Origin: Nematopogon swammerdamellus
Lineage: Eukaryota > Arthropoda > Insecta > Lepidoptera > Adelidae
Direction of reading: 5' to 3'
Length of the DNA: 64,000 nucleotides
Assembly: GCA_946902875.1 (NCBI GenBank)
Contig: OX336344.1
Span: 22,775,791-22,839,790 of the forward strand
The position numbers and the translations under genes were made by a program. The notes beneath the pieces are model-generated. The model saw nothing but the letters and a program-made list of their open reading frames with translations. It was not told the origin of the DNA and did no database searches. Below, in pieces: positions 9,613-20,420 of this stretch; within the stretch, counting starts at the first letter, position 1, and every line of letters starts with the position of its first letter.

Positions 9613-10030
9613 TTATTTTATGTAATCCAGTATGGGTGGCTGAGTCGGAGGGGCCAAAGCACATGCTCCGACCAGCCAATATCACCTCCGAGAAGATAGG
9701 TGCCATACTCGAGACTTCCCTCGATTGCTGGCTATACTGGACTAGATAAGAACACAGCCGATGCTGCTATGCGGCCATCTTACATCCAGTGCGGTGGTAT
9801 CAGTCCAGTCGGCTACAATTTGAGCCTACCACCTAGTAAGGGGCAAGGGAAGGGACCTACAGTTTTACACCGGTTCCGACATCGATTGGTTCCGAACTGT
9901 GAAGCAGCAGGTGCAGGTATGCACGTAAATTTTTTCGTCAGAAAAAACTCATCAGTACACGCGGACCGGATTCAAACCGCTGACCTCTCGCATGAGAAGC
10001 TGATGCCCAAACCACTCGGCCCCCCGCCGC
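9613..10030 (-). mobile_element. SINE family B, near full length
   Basis: The minus strand begins with a tRNA-like head (GGCCGAGTGGTTTGGGCATC as A box, GGTTTGAATCC as B box). It then has a linker, the shared core (AAAACTGTAGGTCCCTTCCC, TACTAGGTGGTAGG) and the family B tail ending CCGGATTACATAAA-type sequence with an A-rich end. The box layout suits a head from a long-arm (Leu/Ser-type) tRNA. A small insertion duplicates GGTTCCGA near 9870-9895. Confidence 0.9.
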
Positions 10031-10272
10031 TTATAGTGTGAACATTTTAAAAAGATTATACTTATGTGCCAAATTCGCTTGAACACTGCAGGTAAATCGG
10101 TTTAGCCGCTTTCGAGTTTTTCCATTACAGACTTCCGTCAGACAGGCATTACACTTTATAATAATGTAGGTAGATATTACTGGAGAAGACAAGATATATT
10201 ATTTAAACGTTTCAGTTACGTAAAGAATTTCGAAAGTCTATAGTGTGCATTACAATTTCCATCATGATACGT

Positions 10273-10465
10273 TCTTACCTTACTAGGTGGTAGGGCTTAA
10301 CCCGGATTGGTACCACGGACCACCGCACTGAAAGAAGGTCGGTCGAAGGAGCTACGTACATTAGACGGAAGCGCTGACTTACATGACCCAGTTCACCAAG
10401 GCGTTATGGGCTGTCGCAGTAGGACATCACGGATATACTAACCATGTCAGATTCTATAAAAAAAG
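10273..10465 (+). mobile_element. SINE family A, diverged 3' part
   Basis: Starts at CTTACCTTACTAGGTGGTAG and ends AACCATGTCAGATTC plus an A-run. Divergence and small indels are greater than in most copies, so it is probably old. Confidence 0.8.
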
Positions 10466-10611
10466 TAAAAAATATTTTTACGGGTTTAAAAAAAATTTTA
10501 AACCCAGATTTTTTATTGATAAAAATTAACTCCTCCTCCTCCTCTTTTTCTCTCCAGCTGTTAAATGTAACACGCTTTTATTTGAAAACTCTAAAACACT
10601 GAGAATCAATA

Positions 10612-10677
10612 TGAAAGCGCCGTTAGACACCTTATGGGTGGCTCCGAGCCACATGTCGCATTTTCAATAAAAAAAAA
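10612..10677 (+). mobile_element. LINE family C1, 3' tail only
   Basis: GCCGTTAGACACCTTATGGG, GAGCCACATGTCGC and TTTCAATAAAA give the terminal ~65 bp of the family. Confidence 0.75.
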
Positions 10678-10732
10678 CTTGTTTTTAAATTAGCTTTTTT
10701 ACCTTATTATATTTTTTACTTTTTAGTATTGT

Positions 10733-11012
10733 ATGATGGTAAAAACGTCACCTAGGACCAGAGTACTTGTGAAGACAAATGAAACGAGCCCAAACTCGAT
10801 GGGGTTACGTCGTTTCGTTACAGAGTTCCTGTCGCCACCTTCCAGCTCCATCATCAGACCAGGCTATGACATCATTATATTGTATTGTCATCCGATTTAC
10901 ATATGTATGCAAAATTTCAGCTCAATCGAACACCGGGAAGTGGGTCAAATTTAACTTGTAAGATTTGATTACCCCCGGACACCGGAACAGGTGAAACTAA
11001 ATAAAAGCTTGT
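10733..11012 (+). repeat. Candidate lepidopteran interspersed repeat
   Basis: Contains CCACCTTCCAGCTCCATCAT, TACATATGTATGCAAAATTT, CAGCTCAATCG and ends AACTAAATAAAAGCTTGTAA. I recall this wording from repeats in other moth genomes, but only one copy is in this window. Short overlapping frames here (10733-10961) are taken as chance. Confidence 0.45.
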
Positions 11013-11333
11013 AAAAAAAAACATTCATCTATATAAACCTTTCAAACAATTAAAACCTGTTTCATATTTATGGACGGAAACAAATCACTACCGGCGACGA
11101 CCGCAGCTGAAAAAAAACTTCAAAAAAACGTCGCATTGATATGCGTATTTGCATCCGCGAATATACATATTTTGTCGTCAAAAGAGCGCTCATGGCTCGC
11201 GAATTGCATATTCAGAAAAGAGCGGGGCATTCCTATTTTGTCCACTCGCGGAAATGAGTTTACAAAGCACATTCGAGTGGGGAAACTCGAAACGTATAGT
11301 AGACACTAGAATTATTGTTTGTTTGGTTGGGAA

Positions 11334-11386
11334 TTTTTTTTTATGGAAACTGACACCCTTGGCTACATCACCTACAACATCCGCCA
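11334..11386 (-). mobile_element. SINE family A, terminal 3' stub
   Basis: Only the last ~50 bp of the family (GATGTAGCCAAGGGTGTCAG on the minus strand plus A-tail). It abuts a LINE C1 fragment. Confidence 0.75.
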
Positions 11387-11388
11387 TC

Positions 11389-11640
11389 CTCATGAGCACT
11401 CTGCCTGGTGCGACCGTTGGCAGAGAACTCTCTGCCAAGTTCTATCTGAAAAGTTCTCTGCCAACCGCCCATGGACATACGTATTGCGTATGCCATGCCG
11501 GCCTGACAGGTGCCCATTCACGCCTTGAAGGACCCGAGACTGTACTTGGGGGGGAAATATGTGGGCAGGTAGAGCGTTCCAGAGTTTAGCGATTCTGTGG
11601 AGGAAGGATCTGGAGAACCGATTGGTACGCATCCGCTGTA
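11389..11640 (-). mobile_element. LINE family C1, ORF2 C-terminus and part of the 3' end
   Basis: A minus-strand frame (11632-11390) reads FLHRIAKLWNALPAHIFPP near its start. This is the post-RT C-terminal block of jockey/CR1-like LINEs. The distal 3' tail is missing and replaced by an unrelated ~90-bp stretch containing repeats of TCTCTGCCAA. Confidence 0.8.
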
Positions 11641-11691
11641 GTAATTTACCAGATTACTTGCAGCACAGCACCGATTGTCGGTATACAGCGA
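11641..11691 (+). mobile_element. Repeat family I, fragment
   Basis: GTAATTTACCAGATTACTTG followed by CAGCACAGCACCGATTGTCG matches the middle and end of family I (compare 19753-19993). About 50 bp. Confidence 0.65.
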
Positions 11692-11955
11692 CAGCAAGTA
11701 CTGATTTTATCTCAATCGTTGCGTCCGTTGCATCTTTTCAAGCTTATCAATCGCGAGATTGGATTGAAATCAACCCTATGAACAAACACAAAACACCCGC
11801 AAATAAAAACCATTTAATTCCAGCCTTTCGGACTCCCCGTTTGCCTGATCAAAAGGCTCGCGAGGCCAATTTGCAGAGGGGATGAAATAGTGACGGGGCG
11901 CGACCGTATTGAAGTCGAGCTTTTGTGGGGGGTTGTTTCACATGACGCCGACGTG
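11692..11955. other. Unannotated spacer
   Basis: Short chance frames only. No repeat match within the window. Confidence 0.4.
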
Positions 11956-12272
11956 TTTTTTTTTATGGCAACTGACACGGTTGGCTACATCACCTACAAC
12001 ATCCGTGATGTCAGCCCATAACACCGGGTGAACTTTGTGCCACGTCAGTGCTTCCCTTCGGTCGTGCCGGATACACTGAACTGGACGGAAAACACAAACT
12101 ATTTACATAGCCGTTTTGACCGACCTTTCATTCATTGCGATGGTACCAACCCGGGCGGGTTAAATCCTACCACCTAGTAATATAAGAAGGGAGTCTTTAG
12201 TCGCCTTTTACGACATACACGGGGAGAGATGCAGTGGGCATATTCTTTTAAAGTACCGGCCCCACACGGTAC
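11956..12272 (-). mobile_element. SINE family A with third head, full length
   Basis: Complete from GTGTGGGGCCGGTACTTTAA on the minus strand through the core to the A-tail. A short internal deletion removes the CATATCCC part of the head, otherwise near consensus. The head starts with a potential stem (GTGGGGC pairing with GCCCCAC, changed here to GCCCAC). Confidence 0.93.
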
Positions 12273-12510
12273 GTCCGGGGGAAAGGGTAATATTTCTGAA
12301 AACCAGTACAGTGCAGTGCATAGTTTCATAAACGTAAAAAGGTAAAATAATGTATTCTTGTAAACACAAAAACATAACATCAGTCAAACAATAAAATTTT
12401 GTGTTGGCTGAAAAATTACACATTTAGGGAAGCGAGCGCAGCACGATGCAAAACCTAACATGTTTGGTTTTAAGTCTGCCGCCCTCTAAGAAATATCTTT
12501 TTATTTATAA
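12273..12510. other. Unannotated spacer
   Basis: AT-rich. Two overlapping minus-strand frames of about 70 codons have no recognised motif. Confidence 0.35.
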
Positions 12511-13272
12511 TAATTATAATCAATACTAATAATAAATCTGTAATGGATGGTGATGGTGTAAGTTACTTTGTTTTATGGAATACTGCGTTTATAGACTCGA
12601 TGTATGATACTAAAATTAAATTGGCGATTTTTAGAAATCTTTTCTGTATGTTTTTTTTTATGGAAACTGACACGGTTGGCTACATCACCTACAACATCCA
12701 TGATGACAGCCCATAACACCGGGTGAACTTGGTGCCACGTCAGTGCTTCCCTTCAATCGTGCCGGCTACACTAAACTGGACGGAAAACACAAACTATTTA
12801 CATAGCCGTTTCGACCGACCTTTCATTCAGTGCGGTGGTACCAACCCGGGCGGGTTAAACCCTTCCACCTAGTGATATAAGAAGGGAGTCATATCCCTTA
12901 GTCGCCTTTTACGACATACACAAGGAGCGACGCAGTGGGGCTATTCTTTTAAAGTACCGGCCCCAAAGGTAATCTACGTTTGGAGATGTCGAAAATTCCG
13001 CCAGTTCTAATTCAATATTTTATATGTATGTTCCTCCATAACTCTTAAAGCGATCATCCGAATTTGATGAAACTTAGTACAAGCACATTTAACTATACGA
13101 GACACAGGATAGGCGAGAAATAAAATTCACTTCCGGTTAAGCTAAGATGTGGCTCTCAAACCGAATTGTTCCGTGCGCCGAAATATGTATAGGTAAGGTA
13201 GCGTGCTTACCAACTGTCTTCTTTTTAAATTCGAATTTCACGCGAGCGAAGCCGCGGGCAAAAGCTAGTAAT
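12511..13272 (+). repeat. Interspersed repeat M, copy 1, split by a SINE
   Basis: Left part 12511-12650 (CTAATAATAAATCTGTAA ... ATCTTTTCTGTATG) and right part 13017-13272 (TATGTTCCTCCATAACTC ... GCCGCGGGCAAAAGCTAGTA) join smoothly when the SINE at 12651-13016 is removed. The uninterrupted copy at 14130-14492 confirms this. The family ends GAGCCGCGGGCAAAAGCTAG. I recall such ends from many moth genomes but cannot assign the class. Confidence 0.85.
12651..13016 (-). mobile_element. SINE family A with extended third head, full length
   Basis: A-tail, 3' end, core and third head, with the additional outer ~50 bp (GAATTAGAACTGGCGGAATT on the minus strand). Inserted into repeat M. Flanks share TATG. 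This is one of two copies with the extended head. Confidence 0.9.
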
Positions 13273-13446
13273 ATAATATAATATTTATAATAAAACATTG
13301 TTTTTTGTGGGAAGCACGACATATGGCGCGCGCTAGACTAACGCAGAGGTGTAGTCCGACGGCGCCCACGGGCATTCGGATATTTACGGGGGCTGCGAAT
13401 ACCATGTCGGCCGGCTAGGTGAACATTATAATAACATTATAATAAC

Positions 13447-13824
13447 TGTCAGCCTCGGTAGCATAGTGGTGCGGTCGGTCGACTGGTTGTTAAGCACACC
13501 TGGGCGCGGTCAATACTCGGATGGGTGACCGCTCGACCGCTGGAGGCTGACCGTGTTTCGGATTCCAAGTAAAACTGTAGAACCCTTCCCTTCTTATCTT
13601 ACTAGGTGGTAGGGATTATCTTATCCGAGTAGGTACCACCGCACTGAATGAAACGTCGGTCGAAACGCCTATGTAAATAGTTCATGTTTTCCGTCCGGTT
13701 CAGTGTAGCCGACATGAAATGAAGGTAAGCGCTGACATGGCACTTAAATCACCCGGTGTTATGGGCTGACATCAAGGATGGTGTAGATGATGTAGCCAAC
13801 CGTGTCAGTTTCCATAAAAAAAAA
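13447..13824 (+). mobile_element. SINE family A with 5S-like head, diverged subfamily
   Basis: The head runs GTCAGCCTCGGTAGCATAG ... GGAGGCTGACC, whose two ends pair as a closing stem. Its middle (TGTTAAGCACACCTGGGCGC, GGATGGGTGACCGCT) resembles the internal control region of 5S rRNA. Then come AAAACTGTAG, the core and the A tail. It differs from the copies at 29.8, 36.9 and 54.0 kb by many substitutions and a shorter loop. Confidence 0.88.
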
Positions 13825-14129
13825 TATTCGCAGTGTGTGCTGTGCCTTAGTGAGTGAGAGTACCTCTTAGCAGGTATTTACTTAGGTATTCTATTCGTAC
13901 TTATACCTCAATTATTCACGAGCACTACATAGGTCTAAGCTCTAAGCATGCCTGAGTGCAATACACTGCTGGCCTATGAGCTTCCCCGTAATCACTATTT
14001 TTATATATGTACTAATCTTTTTTAGATACAGTTCTCTTAAATTCCATGTTCTACACACATTGAGATACTCGTAAACAAAATCTACTAAATATAAATGAGA
14101 AATAATTTCTGATTGTTTGTCCGTCAGTA
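13825..14129. other. Unannotated spacer
   Basis: AT-rich; nothing recognised. Confidence 0.4.
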
Positions 14130-14492
14130 ATCAATACTAATAATAAATCTGTAAGGGATTGTCATGGAGTATGTTACTTTACGTTTGTAGACTCTATGTA
14201 TGATACTAAAACTAAATTAACGATTTTTAGAAATCTTTTCTGTATGTATGTATATTCTTGCATAACTCTTAAACCGATCATGCGAATTCGATGAAACTTA
14301 GTACAAGCACATTTGATTATACGGGACACAGGATAGGTTAAATAAAATTCAGTTCCGGTTACGCTAAGATGTGGTTCTCATACATACCGAATTGTTCCGC
14401 GCGCCGAAATCAAGGTACAGTAGCGGGCTTACTTACTTTCTTCTTTTTAAATACGAATTTCACGCGAGCGGAGCCGCGGGCAAAAGCTAGTG
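14130..14492 (+). repeat. Interspersed repeat M, uninterrupted copy
   Basis: Continuous from CAATACTAATAATAAATCTG to GAGCCGCGGGCAAAAGCTAG. It serves as the empty-site reference for the insertions in M at 12.6 and 52.3 kb. Confidence 0.88.
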
Positions 14493-14824
14493 TATTATAA
14501 ATTAAATTACTAAAGAGCTCATTTTTATTCTTTTATCCCTTTAACAAAATAATAATAGTAGGCAATTTATTTATTTTTTAATAGAGGTATGTATTTTTGT
14601 TATATTATTTCATTAGCTCTGTGTTCCGGAATAATCGCCCGGACATTGCGTGCGCTGTGCGGTGCGAGACGGAGGGACAGACAGACACCCGATCGACTTT
14701 ATAAGGGTCCTTCCTTGCCAGAGCGGCTGCGGCTACAGAACTATTCTAACGACACTAACGCATTAATAAAAAAAACAATCGCATACCGTTCAAAAGTAAT
14801 TAGGACGAGCAAAAAACGCAAGTA

Positions 14825-15378
14825 CAAAAAACCCCCGACCCTTAAAAAGTAAAAAATTCTTTCAGTTTACTTACTTTTTTTTATAGGCAGCCGGCGCGGG
14901 TGTCTGTGCCCAATACTTCAACGGAAGATCAGACACAGCCAATAACACCATTCCTCGCGAAACCACGCTCAGAGAGGCGCCATGCCGGGTCGGGGGACCG
15001 CTAAGTAAATACCCGCGCAGCTCTGAGTGTTTTATTTTTTAGTTAATTAGCGCTCCCCCGACACCTTTAAGTATGTAAACTGAAATTATTTTCGACTTTT
15101 CAAGGGTCGCGGGTTTTTAAAATTTGTGATTTAACTTTTATTTCAAGCTTTTAAAAAAACGCCAGTCCACCTTTTAAGATAATACATTTTTTAATTACTT
15201 GATTACTTGATTACAAACATGGCTAAGAACCATCCAGATTAAACCGGCTTTCTAATAAAAAAAAACCGCATCCAAATCGGTCCAACCGTTTGGGAGCTAC
15301 GATGCCACAGTCGGGCACACGCATACACACACACGTTAAACTTATAACACCCCTCCGTTTGCGTCGGGGGTTAAAAAT
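14825..15378 (-). repeat. Foldback composite P/Q with LINE tail inside
   Basis: The P part (14825-15125) carries complementary arms ACCCCCGACCCTTAAAAAGT and GGGTCG near its ends and the GGGGGACCGCTAAGTAAAT motif. The Q part (15130-15378) reads on the minus strand from TTTTTAACCCCCGACGCAAA through GGACCGATTTGGATGCGG. The same P+Q order is seen at 62733-63262. A LINE tail (14872-14994) interrupts P and replaced about nine bases of it. Confidence 0.8.
14872..14994 (-). mobile_element. LINE family C2, 3' tail
   Basis: The minus strand reads GGCATGGCGCCTCTCTGAGC, GTGGTTTCGCGAGG ... and an A-run, matching the 3' end of the fuller copy at 52270-52600. It carries only the 3' untranslated end. Confidence 0.78.
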
Positions 15379-15624
15379 CTCACTCTAAACACATGGACAC
15401 AACATTCCTTGGTCAGGGTTAAAATGTATGAGACCTTTAAAAGCGTTGCGTTATACCTGGTAATAGTTTCCGCATTTCACATAATACATGCATTAATCAT
15501 GCAGACCATGAAAGTAAATAGGTAGAAACGGAATCGTTATACATTTCAACGTGCTACCAACATTTGATCGAGATGCACATAATTCGCAGTAGACGAAAGT
15601 AAATGAGTATGAAATAGGGAATAA
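15379..15624. other. Unannotated spacer
   Basis: No repeat match or motif recognised. Confidence 0.35.
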
Positions 15625-16006
15625 CTTTTTTTTTTTTTATGTATTCCGGTTTGGGTGACTGTGTCGGAGGGGCCAAAGCACATGCTCCGACCAGCCAATA
15701 TCACCTCCGCGAAGGTAGGTGCCATACCGGAGACTTCCCTGGATTGCTGGCTATACTGGACTAGAGGAGAACACAACCGAGGTTGCTTGCGGCCATCTTA
15801 CATCCAGTACGGTGGTACCAACCCAGTCGGCTACAATTTGAGCCTACCACCTAGTAAGGGGCAAGGGAAGGGACCTACAGTTTTACACCGGTTCCGAACG
15901 GTGAAGCAGCGGGTGTAGGTATGCACGTAAATTTTTTCGTCAGAAAAAACTCATTGGTACACGCCGACCGGATTCGAACCTCGGACCTCCCGCATGAGAA
16001 GCCGAT
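15625..16006 (-). mobile_element. SINE family B, nearly full length
   Basis: Contains tail, core, linker and the B-box half of the tRNA-like head (GGTTCGAATCCGGTCGGC on the minus strand). The most 5' part of the head, including the A box, is missing. Confidence 0.9.
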
Positions 16007-16260
16007 TATTAGATTTAGGTAATTTTCACGACTGTATTTTAATTGAGTTTTTCTGTTTAATAAATGTCAAATATGCTTTCATTTATAATAGCTTTTACCC
16101 GCAACTCCGCTTGCGGCATTGTAGGATGTGGTTTTTTCTTACTGTAAATAAAAATTCTGCTGACTTTGATAATTCAAATTGTTTATACTCATAAACTCAA
16201 TTTTTAACTTGACTGAACCCTATGTTCTTTGTTTTGTATTTTATTTTCTTTTTTTTATCA

Positions 16261-16481
16261 TTTTTTTTTTTATGGAAACTGACACGGTTGGCTAGATCAC
16301 CTACAACACCGGTGATGTCAGCCCATAACACCGGGTGAACTTGGTGCCACGTCAGTGCTTCCTTTCGGTCGTGTCGGCGGTTCGACCGACCTTTCATTCA
16401 GTGCGGTGGCACCAACCCGGGTAGGTTAAACCCTACCACCTAGTAATATAGGAAGGGAGTCATATCCCTTAGTCGCCTTTT
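16261..16481 (-). mobile_element. SINE family A, internal deletion
   Basis: 3' end and core are present, but the segment from the GCCGGC block to GAAACGGC is deleted (minus-strand junction CGAACC|GCCGACACG). The head stops at AAAAGGCGACTAAGGGATAT. Confidence 0.88.
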
Positions 16482-16659
16482 GGTTATATCTTGACTTAAT
16501 ATTTTTAATGTTTTGCTTAGATATATTAAGTTATATTTAAAAAAAGCTCTATAAAGTTTCTCACCCGGTTCTTCCTTACAGATTGCACTGCTGAACGGGA
16601 CATGACAAAAAAAAATGATGAACCATACTGAATATGCATATGTCTCAATGAAATTGAAT

Positions 16660-16720
16660 ATTGTTAATGTTGTGTGTTCTTTATGGCGAAATAAATATCT
16701 GAATCTGAATCTGAATCTAT
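16660..16720 (+). mobile_element. Retroposon 3' end with GAATCT tail
   Basis: TGGCGAAATAAATATCTGAA followed by repeats of TCTGAA. A similar CGAAATAAATATCTGAATG occurs at 29719-29747. Short A/T-rich tandem tails of this kind mark the 3' ends of some LINEs. The parent is not identified. Confidence 0.45.
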
Positions 16721-17195
16721 GCGCCAGATAGATCTAGTCGCACTTTAAAAATAAATAATAAAACTATCTTCTGAAAAAAAATTATCGCTATTTAGGACGT
16801 TCATAATAAAGTCGTATTATAGCAACTCCTCGACAACTCTATGCCCATTCTAATCCATACTAATCCATGTTGCATACAATGTATATAATTTTACAAGAAA
16901 ATATAATTGGAGTGAGCCCCCAGATCGGCGGCCGCGAGGGTTCGTGACATCATTTCATTATCCGTATAATATGCTAATAATTTTTTGTACGTCACTTCAT
17001 ATAAACCCTCGCGTGCTCCCTTAGTCGGGTGTCACGTGTGGTAGAGTCGCGGAATATTGGAATCGTTTTGCTCGTCGCGACAGGAAAAATTCTCTTCGCC
17101 ATATTTACTTAGTTCTGTTTTATTTGTTCGTGTTTGTTCACGAAATTATTTCCAGCAAAAATAAATATAATTATATTTATTTTTATGTAATTATA
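16721..17195. other. Unannotated stretch
   Basis: Includes a GC-richer part (16915-17080) without a recognised motif. Confidence 0.35.
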
Positions 17196-17382
17196 CATAC
17201 AAACATACCGCACGCTGTATCCCGACCATCGGGGTAAGCAGAGTAGTCGGCGTTGCGCTGCAAGTACTCTTGTAAATTACTTCAACACCGACCACCACGT
17301 TTAGCAAAGTATTAGAACAAGATAACTATCAAGCAGTGAGGCACGAAGATCCACCTGCCACAAAACTCGGTGGAAGGATAAT
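17196..17382 (-). mobile_element. Repeat family I, truncated copy
   Basis: The plus strand shows the characteristic CGCACGCTGTATCCCGA, GGGGTAAGCAGAGTAGTCGG and CAACACCGACCACCACGTTT. In the head-first orientation used here it lies on the minus strand. The head part is absent. Confidence 0.82.
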
Positions 17383-17471
17383 GTAATTAAATTTATTTTA
17401 TTTTAAGCGGTGTTGTTTTTGTTTCAGTGTCTATGCTTTTATCGTCTTTCAGTTCTAAACACTTTGTGATA

Positions 17472-17716
17472 CTTTTTTTTATGTAATCCGGTATGGGTCG
17501 GAGGGGCCAAAGCGCATACTCCGACCAGCCAATATCACCTCCGAGAAGGTAGGTGCCATACCGGAGACTTCCCTGTATTGCTGGCTAATACTGGACTAGA
17601 GGAGAACACAGCCGAGGCTGCTATGCGGCCATCTTACATCCAGTACGGTGGTACCAACCCAGTCGTCTACAATTTGAGCCTGCCACCTAGTAAGGGGCAA
17701 GGAAAGGGAAGGGATA
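17472..17716 (-). mobile_element. SINE family B, tail and core
   Basis: Ends in the core at CCCTTCCCTTTCC on the minus strand. The head and linker are missing. The tail is joined to a T-run on the plus strand, as expected for a retroposed A-tail. Confidence 0.88.
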
Positions 17717-19008
17717 CTAACGTAGATTTAAGAAAATGGAATTGTTAATAAACTTATGTACACAATAAAAATTAATAATTTTGAATTTGGAATTCGGACT
17801 CTTTTTCTTGGAAAGCCCGAAAGCTTGGAATGCCCGAGCAATGCGGGCACATTGCTCGGGCAATAATTATATATCCAAATACACCCCGCGTGAGCCTCGA
17901 CAGGAGGACAAGAACACGCGAGAACTTGCGTTGCATTTTACGTCTAGTAGAGAAAAGAAAATCTACGCATAGCTCCAAGATGTAGTGTAGATAGAGATGT
18001 TATCTCGGAATTGGAAAAGATATTTATAGTCGCGTTCCATCGCAACACCGGGTATTACAATCTCGGGGAGAACCTTACTCTTTGGGGTACCACCGTGCAT
18101 AATGTCAGCGGGGGCGAAGACCGGGGTTGGCTTGGGGCGGAGGGTGGGTGGGTAAAGTTATTTCACGAGATATTATGTTGGCGGCGGCGGAGTGCGAACC
18201 GATTGGAATAACGGGTCTGCAGGTACCTATTGATTTCGCGTTGTTTCGGAAAATTAGTTTAGTTCCGTGTATACAACGTGTCCTAAAACTCAACGTCAAG
18301 CGGGAACCAGGGAGTAGGTCGGTTTATGACTACCCAGGGAAAAATAATACAGCTGTACAAATTCGTATCCATTGCACTTAAAACCGCAGAAAATATTAAA
18401 TAACCCTAGACATTTATTTCTCACACACAACATGTCTCCATCTTTTTTATTTCGTCAGAGGTTTCCATAAAGAACAATCTTGAAGCGAACCTTTTACGTC
18501 GTAAGCGCTAGGTGCTGCGGATGTGCGGATGTGCGGATAGGGGACTCGTATCCGCGTCCGCAGGCGTGATTTGCGAGGCGTTGCCTGCAGCGGACGGGCG
18601 GCGGCGTGTCGTCGGGCCCCCTTTTGTCGCAATTTTAATTTCAAATTTAGAACGGGGCAAGGAGCGCGCTATCGGAGGGCGGATTTCCGGTGGGTAAAAA
18701 GGACGGAGTGTGTGTGAGTGAAGGAAAGAAAACGAATATTCTTAATTTCTTGTAGTTTATTTCTCTCTTCAATAAATTGTTTGTCTGTCTGTATGTTAGA
18801 TTTCATGCGATTTACAGATTTCCACCAATATAATTGATTTTCTGGCGTTATTTTCTTCGAAACTCGAGAATCGGCTTTCGGCCTTGCTATTAAGAGCTAG
18901 ATTAGACTATATGACTTACTTTATTCGAGAAAATTATGTTATCTATTCGTCCGATTAGCTATTATTTTGGTTTAAATTGGTGAATATAGTGGAAATATAA
19001 TTTGTACC
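17717..19008. other. 1.3-kb stretch without recognised repeats
   Basis: Relatively GC-rich parts lie at 18040-18230 and 18490-18700. Several overlapping short frames (for example 18127-18381 and 18512-18697) lack known motifs. This is one of the few longer segments not matching any repeat in the window, so it could be unique host sequence. No splice pattern was identified. Confidence 0.4.
17831..17862. repeat. Perfect 13-bp hairpin
   Basis: TGCCCGAGCAATG, six-base loop CGGGCA, CATTGCTCGGGCA. A stem without mismatch in otherwise unrepeated sequence. Confidence 0.85.
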
Positions 19009-19293
19009 GTGTGGGGCCGGTACTTTAAAAGAATAGCCCCACTGCATCTCTCCCCGTGTATGTCGTAAAAGGCGACTAAGGGATATGACTCCCTTCTTAT
19101 ATCACTAGGTGGTAGGGTTTCACCCGCCCGGGTTGATACCACCGCACTGAATGAAACGTCGGTCGAAACGGCTATTTAAATAGTTTGTGTTTTCCGTTCA
19201 GTTCAGTGTAGCCGGCACGATCGAAGAGAAGCGCTGACATGGCACCTAATTCAACCGGTGGTGATGTAGCCAACCGTGTCATAAAAAAAAAAA
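19009..19293 (+). mobile_element. SINE family A with third head
   Basis: Begins GTGTGGGGCCGGTACTTTAA with complete head and core. The 3' part lacks the TTATGGGCTGACATCACGG block (junction ACCGGTG|GTGATGTAG) before the A-tail. Confidence 0.93.
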
Positions 19294-19695
19294 TTTTCTT
19301 CGGTGGCCAACGTTGCGAGTTGCTTTCGATATTGTTGCCCACGATATTGTTGAGTTGATATTGTTGTTGATGTGTCCCACTAAAAGATGGCTCCAGTTTC
19401 GCTCGAAAGGTGCCCGAACTTGGAGCATTTTTCACGTCGCGTCGCGTCGCCACAGTCGCATGTCGCGGGCAGTTTTCAATTTATCTCAAGTTTATGCCTG
19501 AGGCGGCCATAGCTCGTAGTTGCACCATCAGCGTTACTCTCGGAAACTTGGCCGGTTTCCATTTTTCAGAGGTTTTGGCGCGAAATTGAAACTGGTACCC
19601 CTGTGGCTTCACACATGAACAATGCATCTACGACGCTCAGGGGATCCATCCTTTGTTATATTAAGACAAATTATAATCGATATTTCGAATTCGAA
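19294..19695. other. Unannotated spacer
   Basis: Contains GTCGCGTCGCGTCGCCA (19436-19452), similar to the GTCGC iterations near 3.7 kb. No other motif was recognised. Confidence 0.35.
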
Positions 19696-19993
19696 AAAGA
19701 ATAGCCCCACTGCATCTCTCCCCGTGCATGTCGTAAGAGGCGACTAAGGGATAAGGACAAGATACTGCGCTAAAGGGCGAAAGGCTAGCCACTTCTCACC
19801 TTGGCGCAGTCCTTCCACCTAGTCATGCAGCAGGTGGGTTCTTCGTGTCTTACTTGCTGCTTGATAGTTGTCTTGTCCGTATACTGTGCTAAACGTGGTG
19901 GTCGGTGTTGTGCTGTAATTTACCAGAGTCCTTATAGCACAACACCGATTACTCTGCTTACCTTGATTGTCGGGATACAGCGTGTGTTATGTA
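19696..19993 (+). mobile_element. Repeat family I joined to the third head of SINE A, longest copy
   Basis: Starts with GAATAGCCCCACTGCATCTC, then CGACTAAGGGATA (the third head of SINE A). It continues not into the A core but into AAGGACAAGATACTGCG, CACCTTGGCGCAGTCC and ATTGTCGGGATACAGCG, which is family I. The copy at 46434-46687 ends with the same CTTAGTC junction on the other strand, so this link is a family feature and not a single accident. Confidence 0.85.
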
Positions 19994-20091
19994 TGTATAA
20001 TCGATATTTCTGTATACATGACTGAATTTTGCTTGTATCCAAATACAATTCTAGTTTTCACTAAAATTATACTGTTTTCTTCTATTTCATG

Positions 20092-20420
20092 GGGAGTGTT
20101 CGGATAAGCTGTTTAACGAGATTCCGCCGTCCCCATTCCACCTCCGCACTACGTGTACTGGGCAGGGAATGCACCCCTGATTCAATCAACCAACCTTTAG
20201 GTCTTTTATTCACAGAACCGGGAAAATGTGGAACGCACTCCCTGCGCATCGATTTCCTCCCAAGTATAGCCTTGGGTTTTTCAAAAGGGCAGCGAAAAAG
20301 CTCCTGTCAGGCCGGCATGGCATTCGCAATCTCCGTGCATCACAGAATGTCCATTGGCATCGTTGGACACCTACGTGTAGGTGAAAAGATGCCACATGTC
20401 GCTCTATCCATAAAGAATGA
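20092..20420 (+). mobile_element. LINE family C1, ORF2 C-terminus and 3' end
   Basis: Contains GAGTGTTCGGATAAGCTGTT (a degraded SEELF block), CGGGAAAATGTGGAACGCAC (the RTxxLWN block) and the 3' end CTGTCAGGCCGGCATGGCAT ... GATGCCACATGTCGC. Two frameshifts keep it from forming one frame. Confidence 0.82.
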
